A stretch of 40,356 nt of DNA from Mnemiopsis leidyi (GCA_000226015.1 JH156025.1:39362-79717), one strand, 5' to 3'; positions 1 to 12,521 are shown, counted from the first letter of the stretch. The notes: generated from the letters alone by a model not told the origin. Made by a program: numbers and translations.

Positions 1-340
1 TTTCTGAATTGACTGTCAGTGGAAATCGTGTCCGTTCAAATATCTGCTCCGTACACATCATGTAGCTTGGTTGATCCTTCGGCCCACCCACAACATAACA
101 CACCCGTTAACAATCAGTGCACACCTCTGGGAGTCGAGCTTGCTCGAAATGAGGACCTGAAAAAGGCCCCCTCCCCACTTAAAACCACATTCAAGAACTT
201 GGAACGATATTTTAACAACAACATCAATTAATTCAATAACTAATGAAACTTGATTGAAGTATTTCAGACATAAAGTATAAGCAGTCTGGGTTGGGAGTAT
301 GCTAGTGATATGATCACGCTCATACAGAAACAAAAGTTAC
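1..340. other. Left edge, no exon identified
   Basis: This stretch lies 3' of the last recognisable exon of the minus-strand GPCR. That exon ends with a proper donor at 340-335 (minus), so at least one more exon with the end of helix 7 and the cytoplasmic tail must follow. A minus-strand open frame covers 333-58, but it shows no helix-7 signature (such as a Gly-rich FIF-type motif after NSSQ). I do not assign it. The missing 3' exon may lie beyond the window edge. Confidence 0.5.
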
Positions 341-2028
341 CTGTGAGGAGTTAATGAGTATGAAGAGGTACTGAAGGGATATTTGGGTGCCCGGGTGGGG
401 GATAGTCATGAATATCCCGATAAGCCAACCCGTCCCAAGTAGCACCATCACTCCGATTGCTGCTTTTATCTGTCTCTGTAGGGGAGAAAATGTTGATAAC
501 ACCTTGTATACTCTTACATTTTCTTCAAGTGAGTCTTTGAAGATATAATATATTTAAATCGTTGTGTGACATCATAATATCTTTTTATATCCTTGGTGAT
601 CAAACGAAACTTTGAAACAAGATTGATCTTAAGATAACAATATTGAGATTGCCTTTGCTATTATACTTTAGTGCTTACCAGAATTAACTCTCGCTCTGAC
701 GCCTGAACGCTCTTGGAGTCCTTGATGACCCTGAAGACGAGGACAAAGAAGACGACGTTCACAAGAAGAACTAGAATAAGGGGAAGGAAGAAAAATATCC
801 AGAATGGTAGACTCCCCGGCTTCAGGAAACACCTGAAATTTTTTCTTTTATAAGTTTGCCTTAAAGAAAAAGGTACATTTTTGGGTTTAAATTGACTACA
901 CGTTTGCAGCAATACCCTCGATTTAAACAAATGTTTTTATACTTGACTTGTTTTCTATTTCCATATCTTAAACTCAAGAAGATTGGATAACTCACATGTT
1001 ATCGGCAATGTAGTCCGAAGTAACAACGGAGTAATCCCCAACAGTTTCTGTTTTGGTGAAGGCGAAATATCCGATAATCGGGAAGAAAATAGGGACTCCT
1101 GAAAATGAGGATATCATACATTTTGCAGTTGAAGTTGATAATTTTAGAAGTAGACAGTCTGACTATTTGATGGAATCCATTAATATTCTCAAATTTAACA
1201 ATAACAAAGCTGATTATTTTTGATTTTCTTATCACAAAAGGCTGATTCAAAATAAACAAAGCATTTTTTGAAACTTTAATTTCGAGGGGATAATGCTAAA
1301 ACATTGTCACAATGACAAATCCACACTTACCCCAACAAAGGAGATTAAACTTGAGCATGTACTTTGAGATATGGGACCCGAACACCTGCACGAGTGACAA
1401 GTACATGAGGACACCCTCCACCACCATCCACAGGAAGACGACTAGCCAGAGGTAGTGCTGGAGAGCAGCAAACACTATACAACCTGTGCTGCCCTGGGCA
1501 AGTGAGAGTTTTTTTTGCCATACTGAAGGAGTTTTGTAGGTCTGGACGGTCAGGCTTATTTTCACATAGGGTCAGGTTAAAAGGGGTGATCTTTAACTTA
1601 GAACTTATTTGGAAAAGTCGACTTACCAGCTTCAGAACACCCGAGTTATCTGACTTGACAAGAGCATTCTGCAAGAGGAAGAGAAGTGTTGCTAGGAGAA
1701 GAGAGAAGGAGAAACAGATGTTTATCTTTGTTGACCTCTGTGAGAGTGTAAGTCAGTGTGGGGGTATGACTTTCAAGTCTTTTTTATAAGTTTTTATTTC
1801 CTTAGCCTTAACTAAATTTTAACTACTTGACAGGATTCACGATAGCAAAGGGATAAAATAAAGACTTTAAAGAAAAAAACAAGTAATGCGACAAACCTGT
1901 TTTCTCAAAGGAGCAGCGGGAAGAAGGAACGCAATCGTAAGCACTAGACAGATTATAGCCAGTGACATTATCACCATCGACATCAAAGTCTGACTTTCAA
2001 GGTAGCCAGGATCTATTTCGTACGGAGA
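341..2028 (-). other. Seven-transmembrane domain exons of the adhesion GPCR
   Basis: Six exons encode the membrane bundle. 2028-1897 holds helix 1 (MSMVIMSLAIICLVLTIAFL). 1737-1627 holds helix 2 with the class-typical KINICFSFSLLLATLLFLL. 1493-1331 holds helix 3 with its conserved Cys (GSTGC), HYLWLVVFLWMVVEGV and the start of helix 4. 1098-996 completes helix 4 and begins extracellular loop 2. 832-679 has the loop-2 Cys (MCFLKPGS) and helix 5 (FFLPLILVLLVNVVFFVLVF). 475-341 has helix 6 with LLGTGWLIG and the start of helix 7 (QYLFILINSSQ). These match the class B/adhesion pattern rather than the rhodopsin pattern: there is no DRY or NPxxY. Phases are 0 at the helix 1/2 and 6/7 borders. Confidence 0.92.
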
Positions 2029-5000
2029 CTGAAACAAAAATTTTATATAAAAGTTCAATCAGAAAGTTTGATTTCGGTTTAATTAAGTAAAAAAATCTCA
2101 ACGTTAAAAGAAGACCATAATTTGACATTTAGCATATGACTATCCCTTAAGCTTAGATTTATGAAGTTATTAATCGGAGGGGTCATTGTCCTCACCATAA
2201 GAACTGCAAAGCTGGTGTTGTGTTTACACAAACACAGGACCTTACTGTCCGGGTCGTTTTGATCGTAAACAGTCTGACAATCCTCCTCCCAGACCCCCTT
2301 GTCGGTGTTGAAGGAGTGACATCTGTTTTGGAGCTGAGACTTGGTTCCGTCCGAGTGCGCTATCACACTATAGTTCCGTGCTCCCTGTTGTGATGGGTTT
2401 GTTAAGAGTTGCTGCAGTGTTAGTTAGCGGGGTTGAAAATAATAGTTCTAATCGCCCTAAATTAGGCAAATATGAAATGAAGCCTGCATTCGATTAAGCA
2501 CTTGACTCTCAAAAGTGCCTTATTTCATGGTGCTTAGTGACATGATGTATGCTTCTTTATCTGAGTGCCTACAAAAAGGTACATCTTGTAACTAAAAGTA
2601 TGTAAAATGATTCAAAACATGGAGTGTAATCGTCAGTAGCTTACCACATTAGCTATAGGTTTCATGTAAAAGCCAAGAGAAAAGTCTTTGTCGCTGGACG
2701 AAGATTCCAACGCAGAAACTTCGACTATGAGAGAGTTGACAACTCTGTCGGCTTTCGTTCCATCCTTTGTTTTTTCCTTTGTTTTTTCCTTCATAGAAAC
2801 GGGGTCTGGAACCAAAACAGTGCTGTCAGGAAATAGTTGAGATTTCTGGAATATCACTATGGCAACGTCTTTTGCCTTCCCACTCTCTTGAGCTGTCACC
2901 TGGGATAGTTGTGTCATGATTGTTGTTGACTAAATCAGTCAATGACTGCAGATGAAAAATTATGAAATAATTTTATGTAGATTCGGCTAATTTTAAATTT
3001 TCTGTGCTGAATTTAACAATAAAGTTTGGTAAGGTCTTACCATGAGAACGGTGTCTGTTTTGGCATCACCAGTTTCAGTTTTGTTTAAGTTCGTTAAATC
3101 AGAATTGTCGCTTGGCAGCGAGAAAGTCATCGTGCCACTGGCTGGTGTACCTGTCGAACCTGAACCTGTAACCTTCGGAAAAATGTTTAACTTTAGGAGT
3201 GTGGACTTTGTTTCAAAAATGTAACTATTATTAGTTCAAATTGTAATCACTGTTACAGATAAGGTTAAAAAATGCTTGTCCTGAAGATATACCTAACATT
3301 ACATTACGATAAATTTTTCTATAAATTACATAATATCTACTTTTTCGGTGTAACTCTGCCTATCGTAAACCATTCAAATATATAGCCGCATAAATACCTT
3401 AACAGCAGCAATGTGTTTTGATGTGACGAGCTTGTTGTCATTTGTAGATGTGCTTGTTATTTTTGTTAAATTTCCAACAACGCTGAAAGATTAACTTGTG
3501 TTGATTTTACAATTTCTTGAGCTTGAAAATCTAACTTATCGTGAAGGAGCGATAGCAATAGCAAACCTAAACCTTAAGTCCTGATAAACAAAACTTGTTC
3601 AGATCATGAACCTGTTCAATATGTCAGACTTTTTTGAGTTGTCTGTGCCCAGATCCCCGTCAAGAATGTTTGACACACCCTCCACAATGTTTCCCATTAC
3701 TGTCTCGTTCACCTGACATGATTTATAAGGATTAAACAATTTGCAGACCTACTGCAGGAATGTAATGCCAGACTCAGAAACTAGCAATAATCAAAAATGT
3801 AAAGTTTAAAAGGTCATGTGATAACAAAATGAAAATCAAAACGTTGCATTATGAAATATTTCCACATAACTGTACATCAAAGGAAACATTTCCAGGAGAC
3901 TCACATTTTAAAGTTTGACTGGTTTTTTACCACCAGACTGGTTTACAAAATCAACAAATATTGATGTTTGATACGAAATAAAATACTTTTCAGATTAACA
4001 AGCAAAGCTGAGAAACAAGATACACTGTATCCTCTTCAGGATCCAGGCCATGACACGGTCCCTCAAGAGACCTGCAGTTTTTAAAATATTTTGATCTTCC
4101 ACGGTACATTATACCTCTTCCGTGGTTTCCTTGACGATGACGTCGATGAGATTAGCCGCCTGCTCCAGATCTCCAAGACCGCTTTTACTGTTTGTTTCTT
4201 CACTTAACTTTTTAAAGTCTTTCGCTTTTTCTACTGTTGTTTTGTTCTTGAAAATGGTTTGTTGGGTTAAGTATCACTAAAATTGGTCAAATTCAATCTA
4301 AAACTTGCATTTGAACAATTGCGTTGTTGCATGCATGCAGTAGTAGACCTTTGCTTTTATAAAGCTTTAATTATAATTCAGATCTCATAATTACCGTAGC
4401 CTTTATTATTTCCTCATAATCCTTCGTAGTGTTAGTTTTGATACAGTAGTACATTTTTTTAAAAGATGGGACCCCTTGAGCATTTTCTTGACACGAAAAC
4501 ACTGCTTTAAGTTCGCAGCCCTTTTTGGTGTCATTAACACAGTCATACTGGCAGTCGAAAGTCTTGTTTTCACCGACTTTGGCCCATTTCGGATCATAAG
4601 TTCCGTAGACTGATTCTACCGTCGTTTCAGCACAAGCCTTATCGGTGTCCCCTGTGTAATTGTAGAAATAGGTTAAAAACTAAAAAAGTATTGAATACGT
4701 TATAATTGTAGAAATAGGTTAAAAACTAGAAAAGTATTGAATACGTTATAAGTCTAATTTGATCAGAGGACTGTGATTAATAAAGTCTAAAGTGCTATTA
4801 TGGTCCAAAAATAGTCACAAAATAACTATTTTAACAAGCTTAACTTTAAGATACAAGGAACGAAAGCACCCCTCCTACTTACTAAAGCACTTGAAGAGCT
4901 GTTCAAGCTTCCCTTGTCCCTCTAGAACAGGGACATCTGTAGTTTTTACATCTTCGTAGGTTTTCCCTGAGCAATCAGTGCAGGTGGCAGACCCAGGATC

Positions 5001-6976
5001 CGAGTACTTGTGTTTGGGACAGTCCTCACATTTATCTGCTTCACCTGCGGGAACGCTGTGTTAGTGTTTACCGTAATTGTAGGGAGTAGTGAATTACACG
5101 GTTTTTCTGTATTCTGGGCGATCAAGTTAGCTGAGAAGAAGGTTATTAGTCACGGCAATCACCATGTTGAATTTGAATTTGATTTTAATGCATTTAAAAT
5201 AGATTAATTATATTTCAGTGATTATGACTTAATTACTTGAAGAATATTGGTTGGCGGCACAATCCTGACAAGAGTCACTGACTGCCGCGTCTGCAGCTCT
5301 AAACTGTCCAGCAAGACACGGAGAACAAGCAATGCTTGTGCAAGCGTCAATTACTGCTTTATCATTAGGATCGAAAACTGCACAAGTTTTTTGGTACTCT
5401 TTACCCTGAAATTATTACCGATTTATTTCTATTCGAGTCTACAAATCAAATGTAATCAGTTTCAACCAATTACTGAAAGCTGTCAATTCTGTCAATCAAC
5501 CAAAAAAACTGAGCTTTATTTCAAATTTGTTATCAACTATTTTCCAGAAGATAGTTAGTATACAATTTCACTTACAGCAGGGCAAGCCTCGCAAGCATCC
5601 TGTACCGCGTTAGCTACTGTATAGCCGTCACAAACTTGGCACTTCGCTTCGGATTTGTGGGCAAATTCATTAGTGTAGTACACGTTCTTTTGAGGATTCA
5701 AACAAGGGGTGCATTCTTGCTGTCCAAACTGGTCGTTATGATACCCTGCAAACAAACATCAGAATGAAGTTATCAAAGGGGGTATTTTCAATTTAATGCC
5801 TAACGCACAATAGCTCCAGTTCGAAATAAATATCTTTGTTAAATTTATCAGCGTAAGTATAAAATGCACATTTAAAAGCAATATAATTAGACCATTAAAA
5901 TCTGAAAAAGTGACACTAACCATCAGAGCAGATTTGACAATCTTGTCCGGACGAGGCGTGAAATCCCGTTCCAGTGTTGTAGTAACCTTTGTCACACTTG
6001 TACTTGTCTGAAATATTAAGATTAAAGAATTTACTAAATAAATTTACTAAATAAACTACAATAATCTGATTCGCTCAAAACTGAAAAGGAGAGAACAAAA
6101 CTCTTGCGTCGTTGCGTGCAAATTTCTTTGAAATCCCGGGATAGAATTTTACAATGAAACTTACTCCATGCAGCTCCAACGATAACAACTTCCGCTAGTT
6201 TTACTGCATCAGAAGTTCCGGCTATCGACAAGACGTTTGCAGCTGTTCTTGAAGGACAGTAGAAGTTTCTGGAACCAGTGGATGTCTCACCTCCGGTCTT
6301 TGCCATGCATGAGATTTTTGTGAAGACTTCGTTTGACTGGGCCGTAGTTTTTGTACCAGCCGTAAATTCCACACTTACCTGGAAAAAAGTGAAATAAAAA
6401 TTCTGCGTTAATGAAACATAACAGTTTTAAACGAACGTTGTTACTAGCCTAAAATGTTGATTATATGCTAATAAAATGCAAAAAACTAACTGTCCAATCA
6501 TCCAAGGTGTCGTCGTTCATGGTATAGAGGATAACTTTGTATATTCCCCAACGGTCAGTAGTATCATCGCCGTTGTTTGAGTCTGTGTTGGGAAGAGTTA
6601 TCTTGTATTGTGTTCCAGTCACTGAGGATAGAAGAGCATCTTAATGTTATAGTAGGAAAGTAGGAGAGTAGCCGTGCTAGGTTGTATGATTTTGAACTGG
6701 TTTCCCGCTATCAAGACGCTAAGAATATGGTCTATGTTGGCCATGGTCTATGCTTGGAGCGACATATTCTATTTTCGATAAATGTATGCATTCTTATAAG
6801 AAACTTGTTCAAAGATTAAGGGGCAGAACCATGCAAAGATAAATATATATAATATAGGACTGATCAATTACCCTCTTCACCAAGGCTGAGATCTTTCAGT
6901 TTTTCGACAACATTCTCATTTTCGTCTTTAAAGACACCTCCAGTTTTCTGTGACAGGTTCTCAAATCCTTCCAGAT
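341..6976 (-). CDS. Adhesion-type GPCR (class B2), 20 exons, partial at both ends
   Basis: Cell-surface receptor with a long adhesive ectodomain, GPS autoproteolysis site and seven helices. Exons in transcript order: 6976-6872, 6621-6491, 6378-6165, 6007-5921, 5745-5576, 5405-5237, 5044-4883, 4651-4395, 4246-4115, 3712-3612, 3482-3398, 3205-3041, 2929-2645, 2411-2196, 2028-1897, 1737-1627, 1493-1331, 1098-996, 832-679, 475-341. All junctions are GT-AG and phases join, giving about 1,025 residues without a stop. The first exon starts in mid-codon and has no signal peptide, so upstream exons are missing. The last ends at LINSSQ in helix 7 with a donor, so the tail is missing. The 3205 acceptor and the 2411 acceptor are the least certain borders. 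The family assignment is firm from the GPS and the helix 2, 3, 6 and 7 motifs. The ligand is unknown. Confidence 0.9.
2196..4246 (-). other. GAIN-like region and GPS proteolysis site
   Basis: Six exons (4246-4115, 3712-3612, 3482-3398, 3205-3041, 2929-2645, 2411-2196) encode about 280 residues before helix 1. The first part is helical (LEQAANLIDVIVKE, GNIVEGVSNILDG), as in GAIN subdomain A. The later part is beta-rich and ends in the GPS: NRCHSF, GVWEEDC, LCLCKHNTSFAVLM. The four GPS cysteines and the Trp are present. The cleavage tripeptide reads H-N-T instead of the usual H-L-S/T. In this family self-cleavage occurs before the Thr/Ser; whether Asn at -1 still permits it here is open. Confidence 0.85.
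4395..6007 (-). other. Cys-rich ectodomain repeats (ephrin-receptor/TNFR-like) plus Cys-containing stalk
   Basis: Exons 6007-5921, 5745-5576, 5405-5237 and 5044-4883 carry repeated CxxC units with Gly-Tyr spacing: CDKGYYNTG, CQICSDGYH, ECTPCLNP, CQVCDGYTV, CEACPAGKEY, CSPCLAGQF, CQDCAANQYS, CEDCPKHKYS, CTDCSGKTY. The layout resembles GCC2/GCC3-type ephrin-receptor-like repeats. Exon 4651-4395 follows with a different pattern (DKACAET, FDCQYDCVND, KGCELK, FSCQEN, YYCIKT), which could be an HRM-like or unrelated stalk domain before GAIN. One Trp (DPKWAK) and several N-glycosylation sequons (NKT, NDT, NTT) are visible. Confidence 0.7.
4657..4748. repeat. Two-copy 46-bp tandem duplication beside a splice acceptor
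   Basis: Copies 4657-4702 and 4703-4748 differ at about one base. On the minus strand they form the intron sequence just upstream of the acceptor of GPCR exon 4651-4395, so the duplication abuts the 3' splice site. Confidence 0.9.
6165..6976 (-). other. N-terminal visible ectodomain, F5/8C-like (galactose-binding-like)
   Basis: Exons 6976-6872, 6621-6491 and 6378-6165. They encode TGTQYKITLP, then RWGIYKVILYTM and DDWTVSVEF, then KISCMAKTG, NFYCPSRTAANVLSI and VKLAEVVIVGA. The order of a hydrophobic strand, a Cys pair and a closing LAEVVIVG strand parallels the F5/8C-like modules of MMP-A ([18 protein letters not shown]). Assignment is by eye, so a galactose-binding fold is likely but not proven. 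The domain is probably incomplete at its N-terminus because the preceding exon was not found. Confidence 0.55.
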
Positions 6977-7959
6977 CTTGTTGAAGAAAAGTAATTTCAA
7001 AAAATCAAATATGCAAATTACGGTATCTGCTAAAAAATTTAGCTAAAAACTGCTAAGTTCCATTCTAAAAGGTCTTATAACTGGTTTTGTGTTTTACCTG
7101 AATCAATGAAGCTTCTTTTCATCCTACCAAATCCCAACTACCCGTAAAGCCTCCCCCACTTCCCAATGTGCCTACTAGTCGTCATACCAACCCACTCCCG
7201 GTTTTAAGATTAAAAATTTATATTCTACTATTCAAAGGATACAAGGTCAGAAGGAGGGCGTATTATCCTTCATTATAAGCACTGTCTTCAGGGTACGTGT
7301 TTCTGGACACTGCTGAAATGATAGACATTATTTAACTTTGACATAGGCAGACCTTATAGCAAAGCCGTTAGAAAAATACGTAATCTTAAAGTGGTTAGGT
7401 TGGACCTTACCTTGTCAATAACTATAGGATATCCCAACCCAGCAAACCATGAATGTCCCGACCCTTTCTCCCAAATCTCCCCTGTCCCAAATTTATTTGC
7501 CTCGAATAATGTATATAGGCATATTTTTCAAAGGATACGTCTTAGTTCTCGCTTTCGAGTACCAGCTCCTGTTCCTGCACTCTTAAGTGTACTTGTCGTG
7601 ATCTCATCATTCTGACTGAAGAACACTAATTGATAATTATCCAGCTGTAGAATTCTATTTTACATTAGAGTATTTGCAATAACGATAATGGTCAGAATCA
7701 AAAAGCTTTCATCAATGGATTAAGTCTTAAAGCTGGATAACGAGGTGCAAAAAGCCATACAAAACTACCCTACAACGAAACCTGCACAATATTTAAAGCA
7801 CTTCATTTTTATGCCTTTATTTTCAGCTCCCCAGAGACTGCAGCAGCGCAAACAAAATGAGAAAGTGTTTATGTTGGCACTGAGATGAGAGAGAGCCACG
7901 CAAAGACACCTGGCTCTAACCCCTACAATTAACGAGTTGTTGCTCACTTAGGTAACATA

Positions 7960-8110
7960 TAGTGTGGGGGCTTCTTCCCCGCCTCCTGTCCTGGAGCTAA
8001 CGGCAGGGCGCTGGACCTGTGGAAGAGGCGTATACCACCGTCTCTTCCATACAGGGCAGCAGGGCGCCTCTGCACCCTGTGGAAGAGGCCAGCTCGTGCT
8101 GTAATTAAAT
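7960..8110. repeat. GC-richer block with internal repeats, possible element fragment
   Basis: Against an AT-rich background this block is GC-rich and repeats CTGTGGAAGAGGC twice (near 8015-8030 and 8080-8093), with the partial complement GTCTCTTCCATACAGGG between them. It could fold back on itself and may be part of an interspersed element. No coding potential was seen. Confidence 0.35.
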
Positions 8111-9779
8111 CGTTACCGGCAATTAGCTTGGTGAAGGATGTGTTTAGACTAGGAAGGGTCCATTAAAACATGAGGATCGATTAGCGCGTCTCGTCTGGTC
8201 TAGGTCTGCAATAAATCGTCAAATTTATAAGAGAGATCACTACATGGTTATTTAACAGCCTGCTTGTTTAGCCTACAAGTACCCTCATGGCTATTCATAA
8301 GGGGGAGAGTAGGCAATTGAGCTGCTATTATAATAAAGACTAGCTAAGGGGCTGTGGTGGTGGTCATGGTCAGTGTAACCGTAATAGCACTGAAGCTTGT
8401 ATAGCCTGGATGCTAGTTAACTTTAAGTAAAAATAAAATGAAAAGTACCCTAAAAAAGTTGAAAGGGTGTTCACCTTTGCTTGCTGCGAGAATGCTGACC
8501 GATACAAAAATATTTACGTGATTTTACTTTATATTTACTTTGCTACTTTACAAATTTACAAAGACGACCGGACAGACTAGAATTTCGCTCTTTTCAGCTT
8601 AGTCGACTTTAATATTCTCCACGTGCAAACCTGCGACCTCAGACGAAAAATAGATTACTTCTATGGTCAAGAGGTTATTAGTTGAGCGGGTGCGGAATGC
8701 TAATGCAATCTCACCCTATCCTACAACTTTTTTCTAGTTTTCTTTTTGTATTAAGATGCACGGGTAATGATCAAAATTTCGGTAGATAAAGTTCGCACTT
8801 CGCAGCTGTTTTCAATGCAACAAAAATGAATTAAAGGACCGACGACCTAAGTCTGATATAATACGGTGGACATTATTTATCAATGTAATTGTCACTTTTT
8901 GCACTACCCGTTCAGTTAGAAAGGGCAAGATCTGTACTGCATTGGTCAGACGCAGTAGAAAAATATGATTTCCTTAAACTTAAGTTAATGCTCGGTGCTG
9001 CAGTGGTATAAATCGCAATTATAGCATTAGCTCCGAGCTCATTCGCATGATCGTATGATTATGGAAAAAACAGAAAATAGAATAAACTCAGAAGAACTGC
9101 ATCAAATCGACTGAAAACAAACGCAAAAGACCAAAGAAGCTAGTGATCTATAACGCACCATGCAACCAAGAAGGTGTGCTGGTAATTATAAAGGTTATAC
9201 CATGGACCCCGTCAAGACTAAGGACTAGTACTCTTTATTTGTTCATCATATGTTGGGACACGATATTGGAACTGTACTCAACATGAGCCAGAGTTAGAGT
9301 GGTAGGAGTGATTATAGGTAGTTAGAGTAGAACTAGTAGTAGTAGTAGTATAGGAAGAGAGCACGTGCAAGCGGAGAGCTGTTGTTCAGATCGTTATTCA
9401 TCTTGAAGCTTCTCAACAAACAAGTTATACTATAAGTCCACTAGAGTTATGTTATTATACTTATAGCAAGGAGGGTGGGTTTATATAATTCTATATATAT
9501 ATATATTCACCTTCTTAACATAAAAGCAGAGCAAACTAACTTAGAAGTTTAACAGTCCGTATATGATACCTGAGTTGGACATCATTATAATGAATCATGA
9601 AGTGTGAACGGTAGAAAGTTATCATCGACATCTTCAGGATATTTTCTACTATTCTTTTGTGACTCTAGCAAAACTGAAACCTTCAATGATATCTGTAGTT
9701 TTTTTTTCTGTTACGGCAGCTATTACATAACAAAATTATCATGTATGTAGAGCGATCGAAAAATACGGAAAAATATTTT

Positions 9780-10640
9780 TTTAATACCCCAGAAAAATGC
9801 TTAAAGCGTGAATATCAGCCATAAAGTGTGACTGATGAGAAAACTAAATCAATAAAAATGATCTAGTCCCGAACTTAAAGTGACTCAAGCCTACTAAAAC
9901 AAGAAGCTCATAACACTAGGTGACATAAAAGACTATTGTTTTTAAGGATAATGATGGAAGGAAAGGCTGTGACGTATAGCTTGTCAGAGAGGTAGTGCTA
10001 CTTATAGTGCTAAGATATCTATAATTTACCTGACAACTCTGACAATGAAGAGCTATGGCTAAGAAACACAGAAAACAAGGACGTATAGTAGACCAACAAT
10101 GTATTGGAAATAGTCAAATAGAGGACATCTTCGCAGTTAAATGACAAGTCAAGGTGACTTATTAAACCTAGAGGTGATTCAATACTGAGGAGTCCTCTAG
10201 TATATCGCTATTCATCGATAACCCATTACCGCTTGGTCCGGGTCCTTTTCTGACCAACTTGATCAATACTGCACAGGAAACATATTATAATTATACGTCC
10301 CACCAGCTTTGGCACTCTTTGGCACTCTTTATGGTAACTTTAATTCTTCAACAAGAGCGCTCGATCGTAAATCTCCTAATTCGACAAGGAAACATACTTC
10401 CTTCACTGTCTTGCGGCTAATATTTTCTTAATGAAATGCGATGAAAAATTAGAAAGTTCTGACACTGAAAGCGTTAGTCGATTCATCAAAAAAGGGATAA
10501 AACGTGAATGTCAGTGCCATCTGATGAAAATTTCAAGTCGAAAAGAAAATGACCAAGTCCTGAAGTTAAAATTACTCTAGTCTCGAAAACCCATAATAGG
10601 TGACAAAAGACTATTATTCGCACTAATAATGATGAGGAGC
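9780..10640. repeat. Old diverged direct repeat pair
   Basis: The segment about 9805-9955 and the segment about 10495-10635 share an ordered series of matches: (a)aCGTGAAT.TCAG, CTGATGA, AAAATGA, AGTCC, GAACTTAAA versus GAAGTTAAA, CATAA, AGGTGACA, AAAGACTATT and ATAATGATG. Further right the similarity seems to continue weakly (AAACACAGAAAACAAG versus AAGAAAACAAGAAATAG; GTCAAGGTGA in both). It looks like an old duplication or two copies of a decayed element about 690 bp apart. Neither copy is coding. Confidence 0.6.
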
Positions 10641-12521
10641 GACGCTTTAACGTAGGTGACAGAGCAAACCTTACAGCTGGTGGAGCAACGTTTCTTTTGA
10701 AGAAAACAAGAAATAGACAATGAGGCTATGAGACAATCGAAATGGAAATATAATGACACATATATAATTCTAGCAGAGCAGTAATATAGACGTCAAGGTG
10801 AATTATAACACCTTTGGTCTCTGAATCTTTCTGACAGAAATGTCTGTGTGTAAAGTGATCCTGGCTTTACCTTACTTATTTTTCTATTCATCTGGATCTA
10901 CAACTTTACGTACCTTCGATACGGACCATTTCAAGAACCGCTCGAGGTAGTGTCTAAATCTAATTCTCTCCAGAAAATTCAAGGTAATTTCAAGTTCGAG
11001 TTCAACATGAAATTTGTGTTTCAAAAAACGTGTCTGCACCTGTTGACTTTAGTGAGAGGCCGTATTTTTCTCCTCAATCTCAAATCTATAGTCCTTTCTT
11101 CAATTTCTAAACGATAGAAAATCATCACTGGTCATGGATGCTCAAATTTAGCCGTAATCAGCTCGCGGGACCCGGCAATTATTTGCATATGGGAACCTGA
11201 ATCGTTGTTGCTCTGCGGAGGAGACCGTAGAGAGAGAGAGCCACGCAGCGCCTGGTAAGGATATAATGAGTTGGAGGCTCAGCAACATTACCCTTCACTG
11301 GAGGGTTACGTTGCTCCACACCCCCCTCTGTTTCTTTCTTCATTTTGTTCCACTTTATCATGTTTAACATGTGTATAAATCATGATACTTGACCTATCAA
11401 AAGGGGGAACTGAAAAATAACGCACCACAAGTATACATTGATTACTGGTGAGTAAACTTAACAGTTAAGACTTAAGTTAACTTGCTTGTTCCTAATGGTT
11501 TAACTTTAAAGAATTTATAAAGATATAAATTTGCAGATAACCGTATGAATTTGCGAAAAATTGTGATATTTATGGCTTGGCAAAAAGGATAAACACTACC
11601 TCTTGTAAGCATTTTATCCAATAATTAGTTGATTTCCTGCTTAATTGAGTCGCATCGGCCAATAGATCGCATATAATGCTCATTATGGCATTTTATATGC
11701 ACAACTAAGCAGTAAATACAAATACAAATCTTTTACAATTCTTGTCCGAAAACTGCCCTAATTGTTTGTGTCACAGAATGGAAATTCGATGATAATCCGA
11801 ACCTTGAAGCTACCAGTATCAACAGTCAACATCCACAACAATCACGGGTATTCTACTGGAAACTTATAAATATAGTCTAATACTAATACTAATACTGCGG
11901 ATATTGGTGGTAGTGTGGTACTACTACTACAAGTTTATAGGACAATTATTATTGATCAGAGAGTGGCCTTATTTGCTTAGCCATGTTAACATTCTGCAGT
12001 TATTGTATTATTATTAGATAATGATGCTGGTTTGCCTCTTTTATTGCAGGTAACATTTATTATCGAGGAAATTACTTGTGGAGTTGTGGGTTTTGTGGAA
12101 CAACACACTTGCTCAATACAAAGTAAAATGTCTGTATCTTTATTTGCTTCTTGTGAAAAGAAAATAATACAAAATCCATGCAATTGAAAATATGAAAAAT
12201 TGTTCATTACGATTTCGAATAGGCGTCTAGTCTTTTCATAGAAATTGTCATCGTCAATCAATTAAAACTGCTCGATAGAAATCAGAAATCTTTCCCTCTA
12301 TTTCAACTAGTTCTATTAGACAATTAAGTTATACTCCAACATAATTTACATCTATTTATAAAAAATTATTTCGTCAAATACAAAATTCTGACCTTTCTAC
12401 AGTCAAACTAAAAAATACGTTTGATTTCTAACCAAAATATACTTTTCATCTCTACCTAGTTTTCCCAGTAGAAGTAGAACCTCAACTTCAACCTTGTCAG
12501 TCAAATATCTTAAGTCTTGAT

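Larger units (their letters stand above)
6977..12521. other. Long stretch without a recognised gene
   Basis: No open frame here shows a recognisable domain or a run of phase-compatible exons. Upstream exons of the minus-strand GPCR (signal peptide and N-terminus) should lie here or further right, but I could not find them. Contents: a C-rich tract near 7120-7200 and a similar one near 7430-7500; a GC-richer block at 7960-8110; trinucleotide runs (AGT near 9330-9350, ACT near 11878-11895); a TA run near 9491-9505; and a diverged direct repeat (9780-9965 versus 10490-10640). Confidence 0.5.

Noticed and set aside
58..333. Minus-strand frame as the missing last GPCR exon
   Set aside because: No helix-7 completion motif and no good in-phase acceptor giving one.
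7391..7615. Plus-strand 74-codon frame rich in Pro and Ser
   Set aside because: No domain or splice partners; the C-rich tract probably explains the open frame.
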